Assembly: GCA_965223465.1 (NCBI GenBank)
Contig: OZ245025.1
Location: 1,798,001 to 1,862,000, forward strand
Source: JAAELZ01 sp965223465
GTDB lineage: Bacteria > Pseudomonadota > Gammaproteobacteria > Arenicellales > Poriferihabitantaceae
Length of the DNA: 64,000 nt
Direction of reading: 5' to 3'
Within the stretch, counting starts at the first letter, position 1. Every line of letters starts with the position of its first letter. The notes under the pieces are model-generated. The model made no database searches, was not told the DNA's origin, and was given only the letters and a program-made list of their open reading frames with translations. Made by a program: the position numbers and the translations under genes. Of the stretch, positions 9,254 to 18,832 are shown in pieces.

Positions 9254-10637
9254 TGAAATAGCTGTTTGGAAAGATGAAGTAATTCAGGATGCACACAGCC
9301 GGGCTGACCATGACAAAGAGTTTACTGTTTCTCAGAAGATCGCGCGCAGCCTGAAGAATATTGCTACTTTATCTGAAGTATTGCGCTTTAGTGGTGCGGC
9401 AATTGTGATTGCCTCAATGTCCAGCTTTATGCTGCAGGATTGGGGCAACGGCACCGATATCCAGCGGTATTTTTTGTTGCTGATGCAAACCGGCTTGCTG
9501 ACAGCGGGTGGCCTGACTTTGAGCTTTGGCCTAAAAGAAAACAAGGGTGCGCGCCTATCTTTTGCGCTCGCCCTGATTTCAATCGTTGCCAATTTCACCA
9601 TATTGGGCGCGTTGATATATTCGCTGGTGCAATGGGATACCGGATTTGTGAATTACCCTAAATTTGCGCATTGGATAGCCGACTCTCCGCAAACCCTGAT
9701 GCTGACGATTACCGCCGCTTTTGCTGTGATAATCCCCGTAGCCCGGTTTGCCTTTATGGTTTTGGCGCGGCCCTCTGCTTGGAAACTAACCAGCATCTTT
9801 CTGGCTGCAAATAGTTTATTGTTATTGCCTTTTAGAGGCTCAGTTTTTGTTTCGTTCAGCATTATTACTGGCTTACTCGGCGTGTATTTTTTATCCAGCA
9901 AAGTACTGGGAGAGCATCACACGCTCAAAACGCCCGAGGGTTATTTTGCGCGAGCCCTGCTATACGCACCCGTTTTAGTTATAGTGGTGCGTTCTCTGTA
10001 TTTATATTCACCGGATGCGATACTCTCGCTGACAGCGTTCGGTGCGATCTATTTTATGCTGCGTATAACCGCCGTTCGGTTTGCGTCAAACATCAAAGGC
10101 GTCGATACTCTCAACTTGCTAAGCTATGTCATTACGTTTTGTGTGGCCGCTTCAACTTGGGAGTTAATTGATCAGTTGCTCAACTATGACTTTGCCTATA
10201 CAGCTTATGCTTGCGTTATGGCCGCGCTTAGTTTTGATATTTTGGCTAGAGTGCACCACCGTTGGCTCAACCGATTGATCGTGCACCTGAGCAGTATTGT
10301 GTTCGCCGGTGCATTTATCATCGTCGCTTTCGGACCGTCGGGTCTGGTGCCCACCGTGCTCAGTCTAATGGCGGCCCTGGTGCAGATTGGCTACGCCTGG
10401 AAAAAACGCGAACCCTTTGTCATGATAACTGGCGTACTTACCCTAATCTGTAGTTTATATATTCAGCTTGAACACCTGATCGAACTGCTGTTTGTTAATA
10501 ATTGGGTGGTCCTGGCAGTCATTGGTATCAGCACGATTGTACTGGCATCATTGCTTGATCGGCATGGGGTCACCATGAAACTAAAACTACAGAGCTGGTG
10601 GCTACACTCCAGGGCTGATCAGGTGGTAGGTCAGTAG
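9246..10637 (+). CDS. multi-pass membrane protein coupled to the PspA-like gene
   Basis: 463 residues with about 60 soluble residues followed by some 12 closely spaced hydrophobic segments. The start at 9246 is chosen because GAGGTGA stands 5-6 bases before it and the frame overlaps the PspA-like stop, giving translational coupling. I do not recognise the family with confidence; DUF2157-like membrane proteins have a similar plan. Overlap with a PspA/IM30 gene suggests a membrane-stress role. It ends facing the cyclase remnant, with a long inverted repeat between. Confidence 0.7.
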   Translation: MNNEIAVWKDEVIQDAHSRADHDKEFTVSQKIARSLKNIATLSEVLRFSGAAIVIASMSSFMLQDWGNGTDIQRYFLLLMQTGLLTAGGLTLSFGLKENKGARLSFALALISIVANFTILGALIYSLVQWDTGFVNYPKFAHWIADSPQTLMLTITAAFAVIIPVARFAFMVLARPSAWKLTSIFLAANSLLLLPFRGSVFVSFSIITGLLGVYFLSSKVLGEHHTLKTPEGYFARALLYAPVLVIVVRSLYLYSPDAILSLTAFGAIYFMLRITAVRFASNIKGVDTLNLLSYVITFCVAASTWELIDQLLNYDFAYTAYACVMAALSFDILARVHHRWLNRLIVHLSSIVFAGAFIIVAFGPSGLVPTVLSLMAALVQIGYAWKKREPFVMITGVLTLICSLYIQLEHLIELLFVNNWVVLAVIGISTIVLASLLDRHGVTMKLKLQSWWLHSRADQVVGQ

Positions 10638-10679
10638 CTTGAAGAAAGAACTGCCTACCTAAATATGTACCCCACTTGA

Positions 10680-10755
10680 GGGCGCGTTGTCCCAGTTAAC
10701 AGACCATGCACGTGTATTGTCAACGCGAACAATCTGGGTGACCAGCAACGCGCCC
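10680..10755. repeat. long inverted repeat between converging genes
   Basis: GGGCGCGTTG (10680-10689) pairs perfectly with CAACGCGCCC (10746-10755). Inside, CCCAG and CTGGG extend the pairing after a short bulge, leaving a loop of about 40 bases. It lies where two genes converge, so it may end or stabilise transcripts, but there is no T run typical of an intrinsic terminator. Confidence 0.6.
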
Positions 10756-10818
10756 GTTTACACTTTGGGTAGCAGCGCTTTACCTTGACTCACCGGCAAT
10801 TCTAAAACCTGGTTACAG

Positions 10819-12327
10819 CTACTCAACTGACTCCTGAAGAATCAATTTTTTAGCCTGGCGTAAGTCCTCGGTGTCAAACCCTTCGGTGAACTGCTGGTAT
10901 AGCGCGGACAACTGTTCGAGTAACGCAACACGCTTGGTGGCATCAGTTTGCGCCTCAATGAGAACGAGCAGTGTTTTTAGCACTGATGATTGCGCCTGTT
11001 GGCCACGCGCAAGGTCAGCCGACTGTTGGAGCAAATTTAACACCCTAGCATGATTATCAGCCCCTGCGGCTAGCATCAGTTGCGCCTGGATTCGTAGCAC
11101 ATCAGGCAGTGAAGAATAGATCCCCCCTTTTTGTAATACCCGCATCGCGTTTTCAATTGATTGTAAGCCCACCTCAATTTGTTGATGACGATGACAGGCT
11201 TCTGCTTGTAGAAAATAAAAAAAAGGCAGCGCTATCCCTGCTTGACGAGCAGCATAAGATTTGATGCCCACTTCCATGAGCGCCAACCCTTTTTCATCTC
11301 CGAGCATAGATTGCGCACTACCCGTCAAGACCTGGCCCCAGGCTAACCAAATGGGAAAATTTCTTTCCTTGCAAAGCTTGATCGCGCGTTTCGCCTGCTT
11401 TTTGGCTTGTTTGTATTCGCGCCGATAGTAGTGAATGGAAGCATAAAACCCAAGCCCCCATGTTAGGCTAGGATAATGTTTAAGTTTTTCCGCAAGCTCA
11501 ATGGATTGCTTGATCTTCTTTAGGGAGCGGTCAGGATAACCCAAGTGCCAAAGATTTCGAGCGGTATAAAATAGCGCAGAAACACCAGGATCAACCGCAA
11601 AAATATAGGCGTTATCACTGTGTCGTGTAGGATCATACTGCTCGTTCACATGTGAAACTAAATTTAAAGAAGATTCATAATCGCCAGCCCAATAATGATT
11701 AAAGGCAGAAGATAATTCTGCCTCAATCATTAATGAAGCATGCCCGGTGCGATTGGCCAGTTCCAGTAATTGCCTAGCGTAATATCTGGCTTTATCCAGA
11801 TCACCACGAAAACTAGCGTTGCCCCATGCCCCTCTCAAACTCGAAAACAACTGCTTATCGTCTGATAGTTTGGTGCTCAGCGATAAGCACTCAGAATACA
11901 ATGTCTCTACACTTTGGGCTGACCAGCTTTCAACCGCAATCAATGGTGGCCCGAGCTCGGTTAAAAGTTGCAAGCGACGCCGATCATATGATTGGTTCTC
12001 GGGTAGTTGATCGAGCAAGGCAAGCGCCTGACGAAAGTGCCCGATGGCCTCAACATGGGCAGAAAGCCTTACCGCCTTGCGACCGGCACTTTTCCAGGCC
12101 TTTATCGCGCCCTGGCTATCTTTACCTTCCGTGAGATGGTAAGCCATAAGTTCAGGTTGGGTATCAATAATATTGGGGTCATCCTTAAGCAGCAATTGGG
12201 CAATTTTCAAATGAACCGGGTGGCGCTCACTTTTCAATAAGGTATTGTATGCTGCGTCACGCAACAAGGCATGTTTGAACTCAAATAGCACTTCCTGCTG
12301 CGCACCCTTTCGCACATAAAGAATCTC
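10819..12327 (-). pseudogene. 3-prime part of IS21-split cyclase/AAA/TPR protein
   Basis: This segment encodes the last 500 residues of a regulator whose first 607 codons lie at 14796-16616 beyond the IS. Reading on from 12321, it gives LYVRKGAQQEVLFEFKHALL, which joins smoothly to the other half (LQKLVDAEI). The region is alpha-helical with tetratricopeptide-like repeats (for example AIKAWKSAGRKAVRLSAHVE and EAIGHFRQALALLDQLPE), the sensing/scaffold part of such proteins. The open frame beginning with a GTG at 12315 has no evident ribosome site, so translation as a separate protein is doubtful. Confidence 0.92.
12322..12327. repeat. target-site duplication, left copy
   Basis: AATCTC immediately before the left end of the IS21-family element; the same six bases follow the right end at 14796-14801. 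A 6-bp duplication is within the 4-8 bp usual for the family and marks a simple insertion. Confidence 0.95.
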
Positions 12328-12353
12328 TGTTAATTTGCATCCAAAATTGACCC
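12328..12353 (+). repeat. left terminal inverted repeat of IS21 element
   Basis: 26 bases starting TGTTAATTTGCATCC, an exact reverse complement of 14770-14795. A related copy follows at 12368-12390. Confidence 0.95.
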
Positions 12354-12414
12354 ACTAAGGCTAGGTATTTGCATCGAATTTTGACCCACGTACAACCCCT
12401 CCTGCGAAGAACTA

Positions 12415-13953
12415 ATGCAGGAGATAATCGGAGTGATAGACGTGGCGTTATTAAGTGTAATAAGACGATGGCATTTCCGCCAGGGGATGCCGATTCGAGA
12501 GATAGCAAGGCGAACCGGGCTGTCCCGTAATACAGTTCGCAAGTACCTCGCTAGTGGCGTGGTGGAGCCGAGCTACCCCAGCAGGAAGAGTCCATCCAAG
12601 CTTGATGATTATGAGCAGACACTGACCAATTGGCTGTTTAGGGAATCAAGAAGACACCGCAAGCAGCGACGCACGATGCGGCGACTGCACAGTGATTTGG
12701 TTAAGCTTGGGTTTACAGGTTCGTATGATCGAGTGGCTGCCTTTGCTCGCGCCTGGAGGCAGGAACAGCAGGAGGCAAAGCGAGGTGCGGGCAAACACAC
12801 CTATGTTCCCTTATCCTTTGCGCCAGGAGAAGCCTTCCAGTTCGACTGGAGCGAAGACTATGCGGTGATCAATGGCGTGAACACCAAGTTGCAGATTGCG
12901 CACTTCAAGCTCAGCCACAGTCGGGCCTTCTACCTGCGGGCCTACCTGTTGCAGAGCCACGAGATGCTGTTTGATGCGCACTACCATGCCTTCGGCATCT
13001 TCGGTGGTGTTCCAGAACGGGGGATATATGACAACATGAAGACAGCGGTGGATAAAGTAGGTCGCGGCAAGCAACGGACCATCAACCGGCGCTTTCAAGC
13101 GATGGCTAGCCACTATCTATTCGAAGCGGAGTTCTGCAACCCTGCAGCGGGCTGGGAGAAAGGTCAGGTGGAGAAAGGGGTACGCGATGCGCGGTACCGG
13201 ATATGGCAGGATGCCCCCCGATTCAAATCGCTCGCTGAACTGAACCGCTGGTTGCTTAAGCGCTGTATTGATCTGTGGCAAGAATCGGCCCATCCCCAGG
13301 ACAAACTAAAGACGATCTACGATTACTGGCAACAGGAGCAAGCAAATCTGATGGAGGTGCCCGCTGCCTTTGACGGCTTTGTTGAACACAGCAAACGTGT
13401 TACCTCGACCTGTCTGATCACCTTTGAACATAATCGATACAGTGTCCCGGCGAGCTTTGCCAACCGGGTGGTGAGCCTGCGCGTGTATGCCGAACGGTTG
13501 GTGATTGTGGCTGAAGCCCGCCAGGTGGCCGTTCATGAACGGGTCTTTACCCGCGATCATGGCAGCAGCGGCAGGACAATATATGACTGGCGCCACTATC
13601 TGTCAGTGGTACAGCGTAAGCCTGGGGCGTTACGTAATGGTGCCCCCTTCAAGGAACTGCCGGAGAGTTTCCAACAACTGCAAACCCGATTGTTAAAGCA
13701 CCCTGGTGGTGATCGTGAGATGGTTGATGTACTGGCCCTGGTGCTGTTGCACGATGAGCAATTGGTTGAACGGGCAGTTAACGAAGCTCTGAAGGTTGAA
13801 CACCCGTCCCGGGAGCATGTACTCAATTGCCTGAGCAGGCTCAGTGACCCCCCTCGTCCCAAGTCGCTTCGAACACCTGCAGCGCTGAAGCTGGTGAATG
13901 AGCCTGTGGCCAACACCCGGCGCTATGATCGTCTTCGTGGAGGCAAGCAATGA
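12415..13953 (+). CDS. istA: IS21 family transposase IstA
   Basis: 512-residue DDE transposase. An N-terminal helix-turn-helix (MPIREIARRTGLSRNTVRKY, about residues 25-44) is followed by the integrase core with acidic residues D144 (FQFDWSED), D206 (GIYDNMKTAV) and E248 (GWEKGQVE). The core is intact, so the enzyme may be active. The start is uncertain: GTG at 12433 with GGAG ahead is an alternative to the ATG at 12415. Its stop overlaps the istB start (ATGA), the usual arrangement. Confidence 0.96.
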   Translation: MQEIIGVIDVALLSVIRRWHFRQGMPIREIARRTGLSRNTVRKYLASGVVEPSYPSRKSPSKLDDYEQTLTNWLFRESRRHRKQRRTMRRLHSDLVKLGFTGSYDRVAAFARAWRQEQQEAKRGAGKHTYVPLSFAPGEAFQFDWSEDYAVINGVNTKLQIAHFKLSHSRAFYLRAYLLQSHEMLFDAHYHAFGIFGGVPERGIYDNMKTAVDKVGRGKQRTINRRFQAMASHYLFEAEFCNPAAGWEKGQVEKGVRDARYRIWQDAPRFKSLAELNRWLLKRCIDLWQESAHPQDKLKTIYDYWQQEQANLMEVPAAFDGFVEHSKRVTSTCLITFEHNRYSVPASFANRVVSLRVYAERLVIVAEARQVAVHERVFTRDHGSSGRTIYDWRHYLSVVQRKPGALRNGAPFKELPESFQQLQTRLLKHPGGDREMVDVLALVLLHDEQLVERAVNEALKVEHPSREHVLNCLSRLSDPPRPKSLRTPAALKLVNEPVANTRRYDRLRGGKQ

Positions 13954-14723
13954 AAGCGCAAGCCATGATTACTACGTTGAAGTCTCTCAAGCTGTTTGGT
14001 ATGGCTGAGACCATTGCGACCATGTCCACTCAGTCTGCACCTGCTTATCAGCAGGCGATACCGATCCTGGAGGTCTTGCTTAAGGCTGAGGTGGCTGAAC
14101 GGGAAGTCCGTTCCATCAACTACCAGATGAAGGTAGCCAGGTTCCCGGCCTATCGAGATCTGGCTGGCTTTGATTTTAGCGAGAGCGAGGCCGATGAAGC
14201 ACTTATCCGGGCCTTGCATCGCTGTGAGTTTCTGGAAGACGCGCAGAATATCGTCTTCGTGGGCGGCCCGGGTACGGGCAAAACACATCTGGCAACAGCC
14301 ATTGGTGTACAGGCCATACAGCATCGCCATCTCAGGGTGCGTTGTCTGTCCGTAATTGAACTGGTCAACCAGCTTGAGCAGGAGAAACAATTGGGAAAAC
14401 CAGGGCGCCTGGCGAATCGTTTATTGCATACCGATCTGGTGATCCTGGATGAATTGGGCTATCTGCCGTTCAGTCAAAGCGGTGGGGCATTATTATTCCA
14501 TCTGATCAGCAGGCTCTATGAGAAGACTAGTATCATCATTACCACTAATCTGGATTTTGCAGAATGGTCTAGTGTGTTCAGTGATCCGAAATTAACAACG
14601 GCATTGTTGGACAGATTAACCCATCACTGCCATATCATTGAAACGGGTAATGACAGTTACCGGTTCAGGCATTCAACAGCAAAAATGAAGGAGGTGAAAG
14701 CTAAAAAAAGAAACTCAACTTAG
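13950..14723 (+). CDS. istB: IS21 family helper ATPase IstB
   Basis: 257-residue AAA+ ATPase that assembles on DNA and directs the IstA transposase to its target. Walker A (GGPGTGKT, residues 105-112) and Walker B (LVILDELGYLPF, about 163-174) are intact, and the N-terminal helical domain starting MKAQAMITTLKSLKLFGMAE is typical. Full length. Overlaps istA by four bases, consistent with coupled translation. Confidence 0.97.
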   Translation: MKAQAMITTLKSLKLFGMAETIATMSTQSAPAYQQAIPILEVLLKAEVAEREVRSINYQMKVARFPAYRDLAGFDFSESEADEALIRALHRCEFLEDAQNIVFVGGPGTGKTHLATAIGVQAIQHRHLRVRCLSVIELVNQLEQEKQLGKPGRLANRLLHTDLVILDELGYLPFSQSGGALLFHLISRLYEKTSIIITTNLDFAEWSSVFSDPKLTTALLDRLTHHCHIIETGNDSYRFRHSTAKMKEVKAKKRNST

Positions 14724-14769
14724 GTCATAATCAGACCAAATAGACGGGTCAAAATTCAGTGCAAATCCC

Positions 14770-14795
14770 GGGTCAATTTTGGATGCAAATTAACA
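14770..14795 (-). repeat. right terminal inverted repeat of IS21 element
   Basis: 26 bases, exact reverse complement of 12328-12353; followed directly by the second AATCTC copy (14796-14801). Confidence 0.95.
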
Positions 14796-16616
14796 AATCT
14801 CGGCATCGACCAGTTTTTGTAATGCGGTGTCGAGCATTGCTGGTTCCATCTCCGAGATACCCTGGAGCAAGTGCAAGTCAAATTGGCGCCCAATGGCCGC
14901 GGCAAGCTGCGAGATTTTCTTTTCGGTAGAAAGCCGATCAAGACGCGACATTAATAGATCCTGTAAGGATTCCGGCACCTTCAAATTCGTTACGATACTT
15001 GTATTGACAACATCATCGGAAGCGCTAGTTAACATAGCTGTTTCAATGATGTTTTTAGTCAATTCCTCCAGAAATAGCGGATTACCATCGGAGGCAGCAA
15101 CGAGATGCTTAAGCAGGCTTTCTGACAGCTTCTGACCACTCGCTACATTTTGTATTAAGCGTACACTGTCTTGCTCATCCAGAGGTCGCAGATTCAGTGC
15201 CATGATTTCACTACCCCCCAAGTCCTCGGTTTCTCTTGAGGTGCTAATCAATAAAGTATGGGTCAATGTGCCACTACTCAATAACTGCTCGAGCAAAGCC
15301 CTGCTGGTAGGATCAATCCAGTGAAGGTCTTCTACCACAATTAGAAGCGGGTTATTTTTACTGTACGCGTGAAAAAGCGCTATTAAGGTGTTAAAGATGC
15401 GGTGCTGGTAATCTTCTGGAATATCGTCGCTTGCATCTTTATCGATTAGGCTGAGTATCAAGCGCCTATGTTGGGCTACTTCTTTCTCACTAAATACCTT
15501 GAGTCGCATTAAAACAATGTCTAACTTACGCGCGTTGTCATCGGTTTTTTGTTTGTTGAGCTCTCGATTAATAAAGTCGATTACCGGGAACAACGCACTG
15601 CGTTGATGATAAGGTGAACAGTAAAAGGATATTCGCTGATGGGGGACACCTTTCAGCCACTTGCGGAGAGACCAAATCAAACGCGATTTGCCGATTCCTG
15701 CCTCACCGGAGATCATTACCGTTTCCAACAACCCTGCCTGAGCGCGACGCCAACGTCGAACCAGCTGCTTTATTTCGGCCTGGCGACCGCTTAGCCTGGT
15801 TAAGCCCTGATCACGTTTGACCTGAAAACGATCGGTGTCTGTTTTACGATGTAAAACTTCATAGGTTTTCACTTTATTCGTCATCCCTTTGATGCTGAGC
15901 TCGCCTAGATAGTACACAGCGAACAAACCCTCAACTCTGTTTTTGGTCGCCTGATTAATGACAATGCTGTTGTTCGCAGCCTGAGCTTGCAATTTGGCCG
16001 CAATATTGGGAGTTTCCCCAACCACGCCTAGCTTTTCTGTCACTTCGCCCGTGCCAATATCTCCAATGACAACCAGCCCGGTAGCAATCCCGATACGAAC
16101 CGTTAAATCAGAAAAAATACCGAGCTCCTCAGTATCAAATCTTTGCACACTACTAACAATGTCCTGAGCCGCATATATTGCCCGTTGCGGATCATCTTCA
16201 TGCGCCTGTGGATAGCCAAAATACACGAGCACACCGTCTCCCAGATAATTCGCCACGTAACCCTCCCAGGTTTTAGCTGCTTGCATACAGGTTTCACGAA
16301 AACCGACCAATAGCTGACTCAGTTCCTCTGGATCCAATCTTTCAGAAAGCGCGGTGGAACCAACCAGATCACAAAACATAACCGTCAGTTGACGTCGCTC
16401 GCTACTGAGTGGATTTTTCGGCGCAGAGTTATCAGCCTGACGAGTGGGTGAACTGCCCAAATGAAGCGTAACAGGCGAACCACACTGTGAGCAGAACTTT
16501 GCGTCGGCGAGTAATGTAGCTTCACACTGGGGACAGCGTGATAGCTGCCCCGACGCACAGTAAGGGCAAGTATGGGTATCCTCCGGCACGACCTGACTGC
16601 ATCTGGGGCAATGCAT
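14796..16616 (-). pseudogene. 5-prime part of IS21-split adenylate/guanylate cyclase-AAA regulator
   Basis: First 607 codons of an ancestral 1107-residue protein. Four CxxC pairs (C3/C6, C17/C20, C28/C31, C42/C45) form N-terminal zinc ribbons. A class III cyclase domain spans about 70-250, with metal-binding D83 (FCDLVGST) and D127 (YLGDG). An AAA/STAND-type ATPase follows, Walker A GEAGIGKS at 304-311. The IS inserts at the start of the TPR region and adds only Cys and a stop. The truncated product keeps cyclase and ATPase modules and could still be made; loss of the TPR half should remove its regulation. Type marked pseudogene because the gene is split. Confidence 0.92.
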
Positions 16617-16858
16617 CGATCCGAGTATCCTGATTTTAATTAATTATAAATACCATTATACAGGGAAAACGCATATTTAAAATACCGCCTACTTACATAT
16701 GTACTCAAAATCAGCTTGGCCTAGCGCGATGCTATTCATTGTAATAGCATACCTAATAAATGGATCGTCGCCCTCCCTGATCTCTTAACCAAGAATAGTA
16801 ACCAGATCATACGCGATTTTGTTAATCTACTCGCGCCATCTATATTTGAGGAAACCCA

Positions 16859-17797
16859 GTGGGCGCCATTGTTTTTGAAAGTTTGTTACCTGTTTTTCTT
16901 GTTATCGCAATGGGCTTTGGTTTGCGTAAGTCTTCCATTGTGCCGGAGTCACAATGGCGGGGTATCGAGCTATTAGGCTACTGGATATTGTTTCCAGCGC
17001 TGGTACTGGTGTCGCTGATAAATATGAACCTAAGCAATCTAGACTTAGGTTCAATCACCAAGGCTTATTTATTTGCCGTAATCATTCAATTAGTTGTGGT
17101 TTGGTTGCTCAGAAAGCCGCTCAATCGACATCTGAAGATTAATGACCGCACATACAGTTCAATTTTTCAGACCGCCACACGTTGGAACGGGTTTATCGCG
17201 CTGGCAATTGCCAATAAACTGGCGGGCGATCAGGGCTTAGCAATTGTCGCACTGATCATGGCGATTACCGTACCCTTGCTCAATTTCGTTAATATTGTGA
17301 TGCTGACTGTGTGCTGCTCGGATAGCACACCAACGTTCAAGACCACTGCCATCAACACGCTTAAAGTACCCTTGATTTGGGGGGCGATACTGGGCCTGGT
17401 GATCAATCTTGCACAAATACCAGTATACGAGCCACTAATAGTCAGCCTGGATATTGTCGGACGAGCTGGTCTTGGTGTTGGATTATTGACCGTTGGTGCG
17501 GGCTTACGTGCCCATGCCATGCTCTATGCCCACGCAACGGTCATGATCGGTATTGTCGCCAAACTATTTGTCTTCCCTGCATTGGTATTTTTAGGTTGTA
17601 TGCTGTTTGGGGTAAATGGACTGGCGCTACAAATTGCCATGTTATCCGCCTCTGTTGCGACTGCCATGAACGGTTACGTATTGGCTCGGCAAATGGGAGG
17701 TGATGCCGAGTTGTATGCTGCTACCGCATCCTTACAAGTGGTTATTTCCATGCTGAGTATTCCCCTGATTCTGTGGTTGATCACAAATATAGTTTAA
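16859..17797 (+). CDS. AEC family (auxin efflux carrier-like) permease
   Basis: 312-residue inner-membrane transporter with about ten hydrophobic segments. The start FESLLPVFLVIAMGFGLRKS and the internal RWNGFIALAIANKLAGDQG are typical of AEC-family carriers, which in bacteria move malate, malonate or other organic acids. A GTG start at 16859 is chosen because GAGG lies upstream and the hydrophobic N-terminus begins directly after it. Single gene, no linked enzyme to hint at a substrate. Confidence 0.88.
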   Translation: MGAIVFESLLPVFLVIAMGFGLRKSSIVPESQWRGIELLGYWILFPALVLVSLINMNLSNLDLGSITKAYLFAVIIQLVVVWLLRKPLNRHLKINDRTYSSIFQTATRWNGFIALAIANKLAGDQGLAIVALIMAITVPLLNFVNIVMLTVCCSDSTPTFKTTAINTLKVPLIWGAILGLVINLAQIPVYEPLIVSLDIVGRAGLGVGLLTVGAGLRAHAMLYAHATVMIGIVAKLFVFPALVFLGCMLFGVNGLALQIAMLSASVATAMNGYVLARQMGGDAELYAATASLQVVISMLSIPLILWLITNIV

Positions 17798-17968
17798 ACC
17801 GGTGATCGGTTGAGCTCTTGTATACCAGATAACATTTAGATGAACAATTACGTTCACAATGACAAAAACGCTCTGCTTTGATTATTAAAGGTTGAAGGGT
17901 AATTTTCATTGAAATTCAGCTGAAATTAAAATAAAATATCTTTGTTTTATAATGATTTAGTATCTACT

Positions 17969-18832
17969 ATGAAAGACAGGCGACAACTTCTTAGGCTAAT
18001 TGGCAGTGGCAGCGTTGTAGCAACGTTGTCTTCCCATCCGAACAGGTGGGTTAAACCTATAGTAGATAGTGTGGTTTTACCTTTACATGCTCAAACATCG
18101 GAAACGCCAACACCCCCCCCTCCAACCACACCCCCACCAACTACCACAACTGAAACGGTGGTATTTAATTCCGATAGTGCCTGGACGGTTCCAACAGGTG
18201 TATCGTCTATAGAAATTACCGCAATAGGAGGTTCGGGCGGCGGCGGCGGCGGCGGCGGTGCAGCCTTCAGAGACGTAGGCGGCAACGGCGGTGTTGGTGC
18301 CAATGGTCAAACTAACTCACAATCATTTTCTGTAAGTGCTGGACTCACTTTAAATATCACCATTGGTCAAGGTGGAATAGGTGGCATAGCAGGTATTGGA
18401 GGCTCATCAGGCTCCGGTCAAGCAGGTGCCGGTGGTTCTGGAGGCGCTCCCAATTTCTCTAACGGTAGCGCGGGCGCGACCTCAGTCAGAGCAGGGGGTG
18501 GTGGCGGCGGCGGCGCTGGTGGAACGACATCGGTAACTGGAGGCAGTGTCTCAATCAGTGCAACGGGTGGCACGGGTGGCGGTGGCGGTGGTGCCGGAGA
18601 AGGGCCTGGAGCGGTACTTGGAGGCAATGGCAGTCCTGGTGATTCAGGCGGTGCTGGTGGGTCAGGTAATAATGGTAACTATGGAGGTAACGGTGGAACC
18701 GGTGCTACCGGAACAGGAAGTGGGCCGGGCACAGGTGGAACCGGACAAGTAAATAGTCCATCTAGTCCAGGTACTAATGGTAACGATGGAAGCGCCGGAG
18801 AAGTAACTATTACCTATACACAAACAATCTGA
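17969..18832 (+). CDS. glycine-rich exported protein with twin-arginine-like leader
   Basis: 287 residues. The N-terminus (MKDRRQLLRLIGSGSVVATL) has a twin arginine and hydrophobic stretch, then WVKPIVDSVVLPLHAQTS, a motif I associate with short Tat-exported proteins. A Pro/Thr linker (residues about 51-65) leads to a domain starting WTVPTGVSSIEITAIGGSGG and then about 200 residues of Gly-rich repeats. Similar Gly-rich domains occur in phage tail and secreted adhesive proteins. The linker is coded across a run of eight C (18113-18120) and the repeat by seven GGC units (18236-18256), both prone to slippage. The start at 17969 fits the leader better than 17942. Confidence 0.75.
   Translation: MKDRRQLLRLIGSGSVVATLSSHPNRWVKPIVDSVVLPLHAQTSETPTPPPPTTPPPTTTTETVVFNSDSAWTVPTGVSSIEITAIGGSGGGGGGGGAAFRDVGGNGGVGANGQTNSQSFSVSAGLTLNITIGQGGIGGIAGIGGSSGSGQAGAGGSGGAPNFSNGSAGATSVRAGGGGGGGAGGTTSVTGGSVSISATGGTGGGGGGAGEGPGAVLGGNGSPGDSGGAGGSGNNGNYGGNGGTGATGTGSGPGTGGTGQVNSPSSPGTNGNDGSAGEVTITYTQTI
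18113..18120 (+). repeat. C8 homopolymer in coding sequence
   Basis: Eight consecutive C in the Pro-rich linker of the glycine-rich exported protein. A one-base slip would place the glycine-rich body out of frame after the leader. Confidence 0.9.
18236..18256 (+). repeat. (GGC)7 trinucleotide repeat
   Basis: Seven GGC units coding a Gly run within the glycine-rich protein. Length changes would keep the frame. Confidence 0.9.

Larger units (their letters stand above)
12328..14795 (+). mobile_element. complete IS21-family insertion sequence (2468 bp)
   Basis: The element has perfect 26-bp terminal inverted repeats (TGTTAATTTGCATCCAAAAT...), each starting TG and ending CA, flanked by a 6-bp duplication AATCTC. 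Inside are istA and istB with the ATGA overlap typical of IS21. Subterminal repeats related to the ends are visible at 12368-12390 on the left and 14746-14766 on the right, the multiple transposase-binding repeats known in the family. Intact genes, perfect ends and perfect target duplication point to a recent insertion. It interrupts a cyclase-type regulator on the opposite strand. Confidence 0.97.

Noticed and set aside
11819..12240. Plus-strand frames opposite the TPR half of the cyclase remnant
   Set aside because: Antisense shadows of a clearly coding region; no ribosome site or family pattern.
16757..16774. 17-base match (AATGGATCGTCGCCCTC) shared with the 3-prime end of the gene at 4556
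   Set aside because: Too short to show a duplication; no further similarity around it.
18091..18627. Proline-rich minus-strand frames opposite the glycine-rich gene
   Set aside because: They are the expected mirror of Gly codons and have no start signals.
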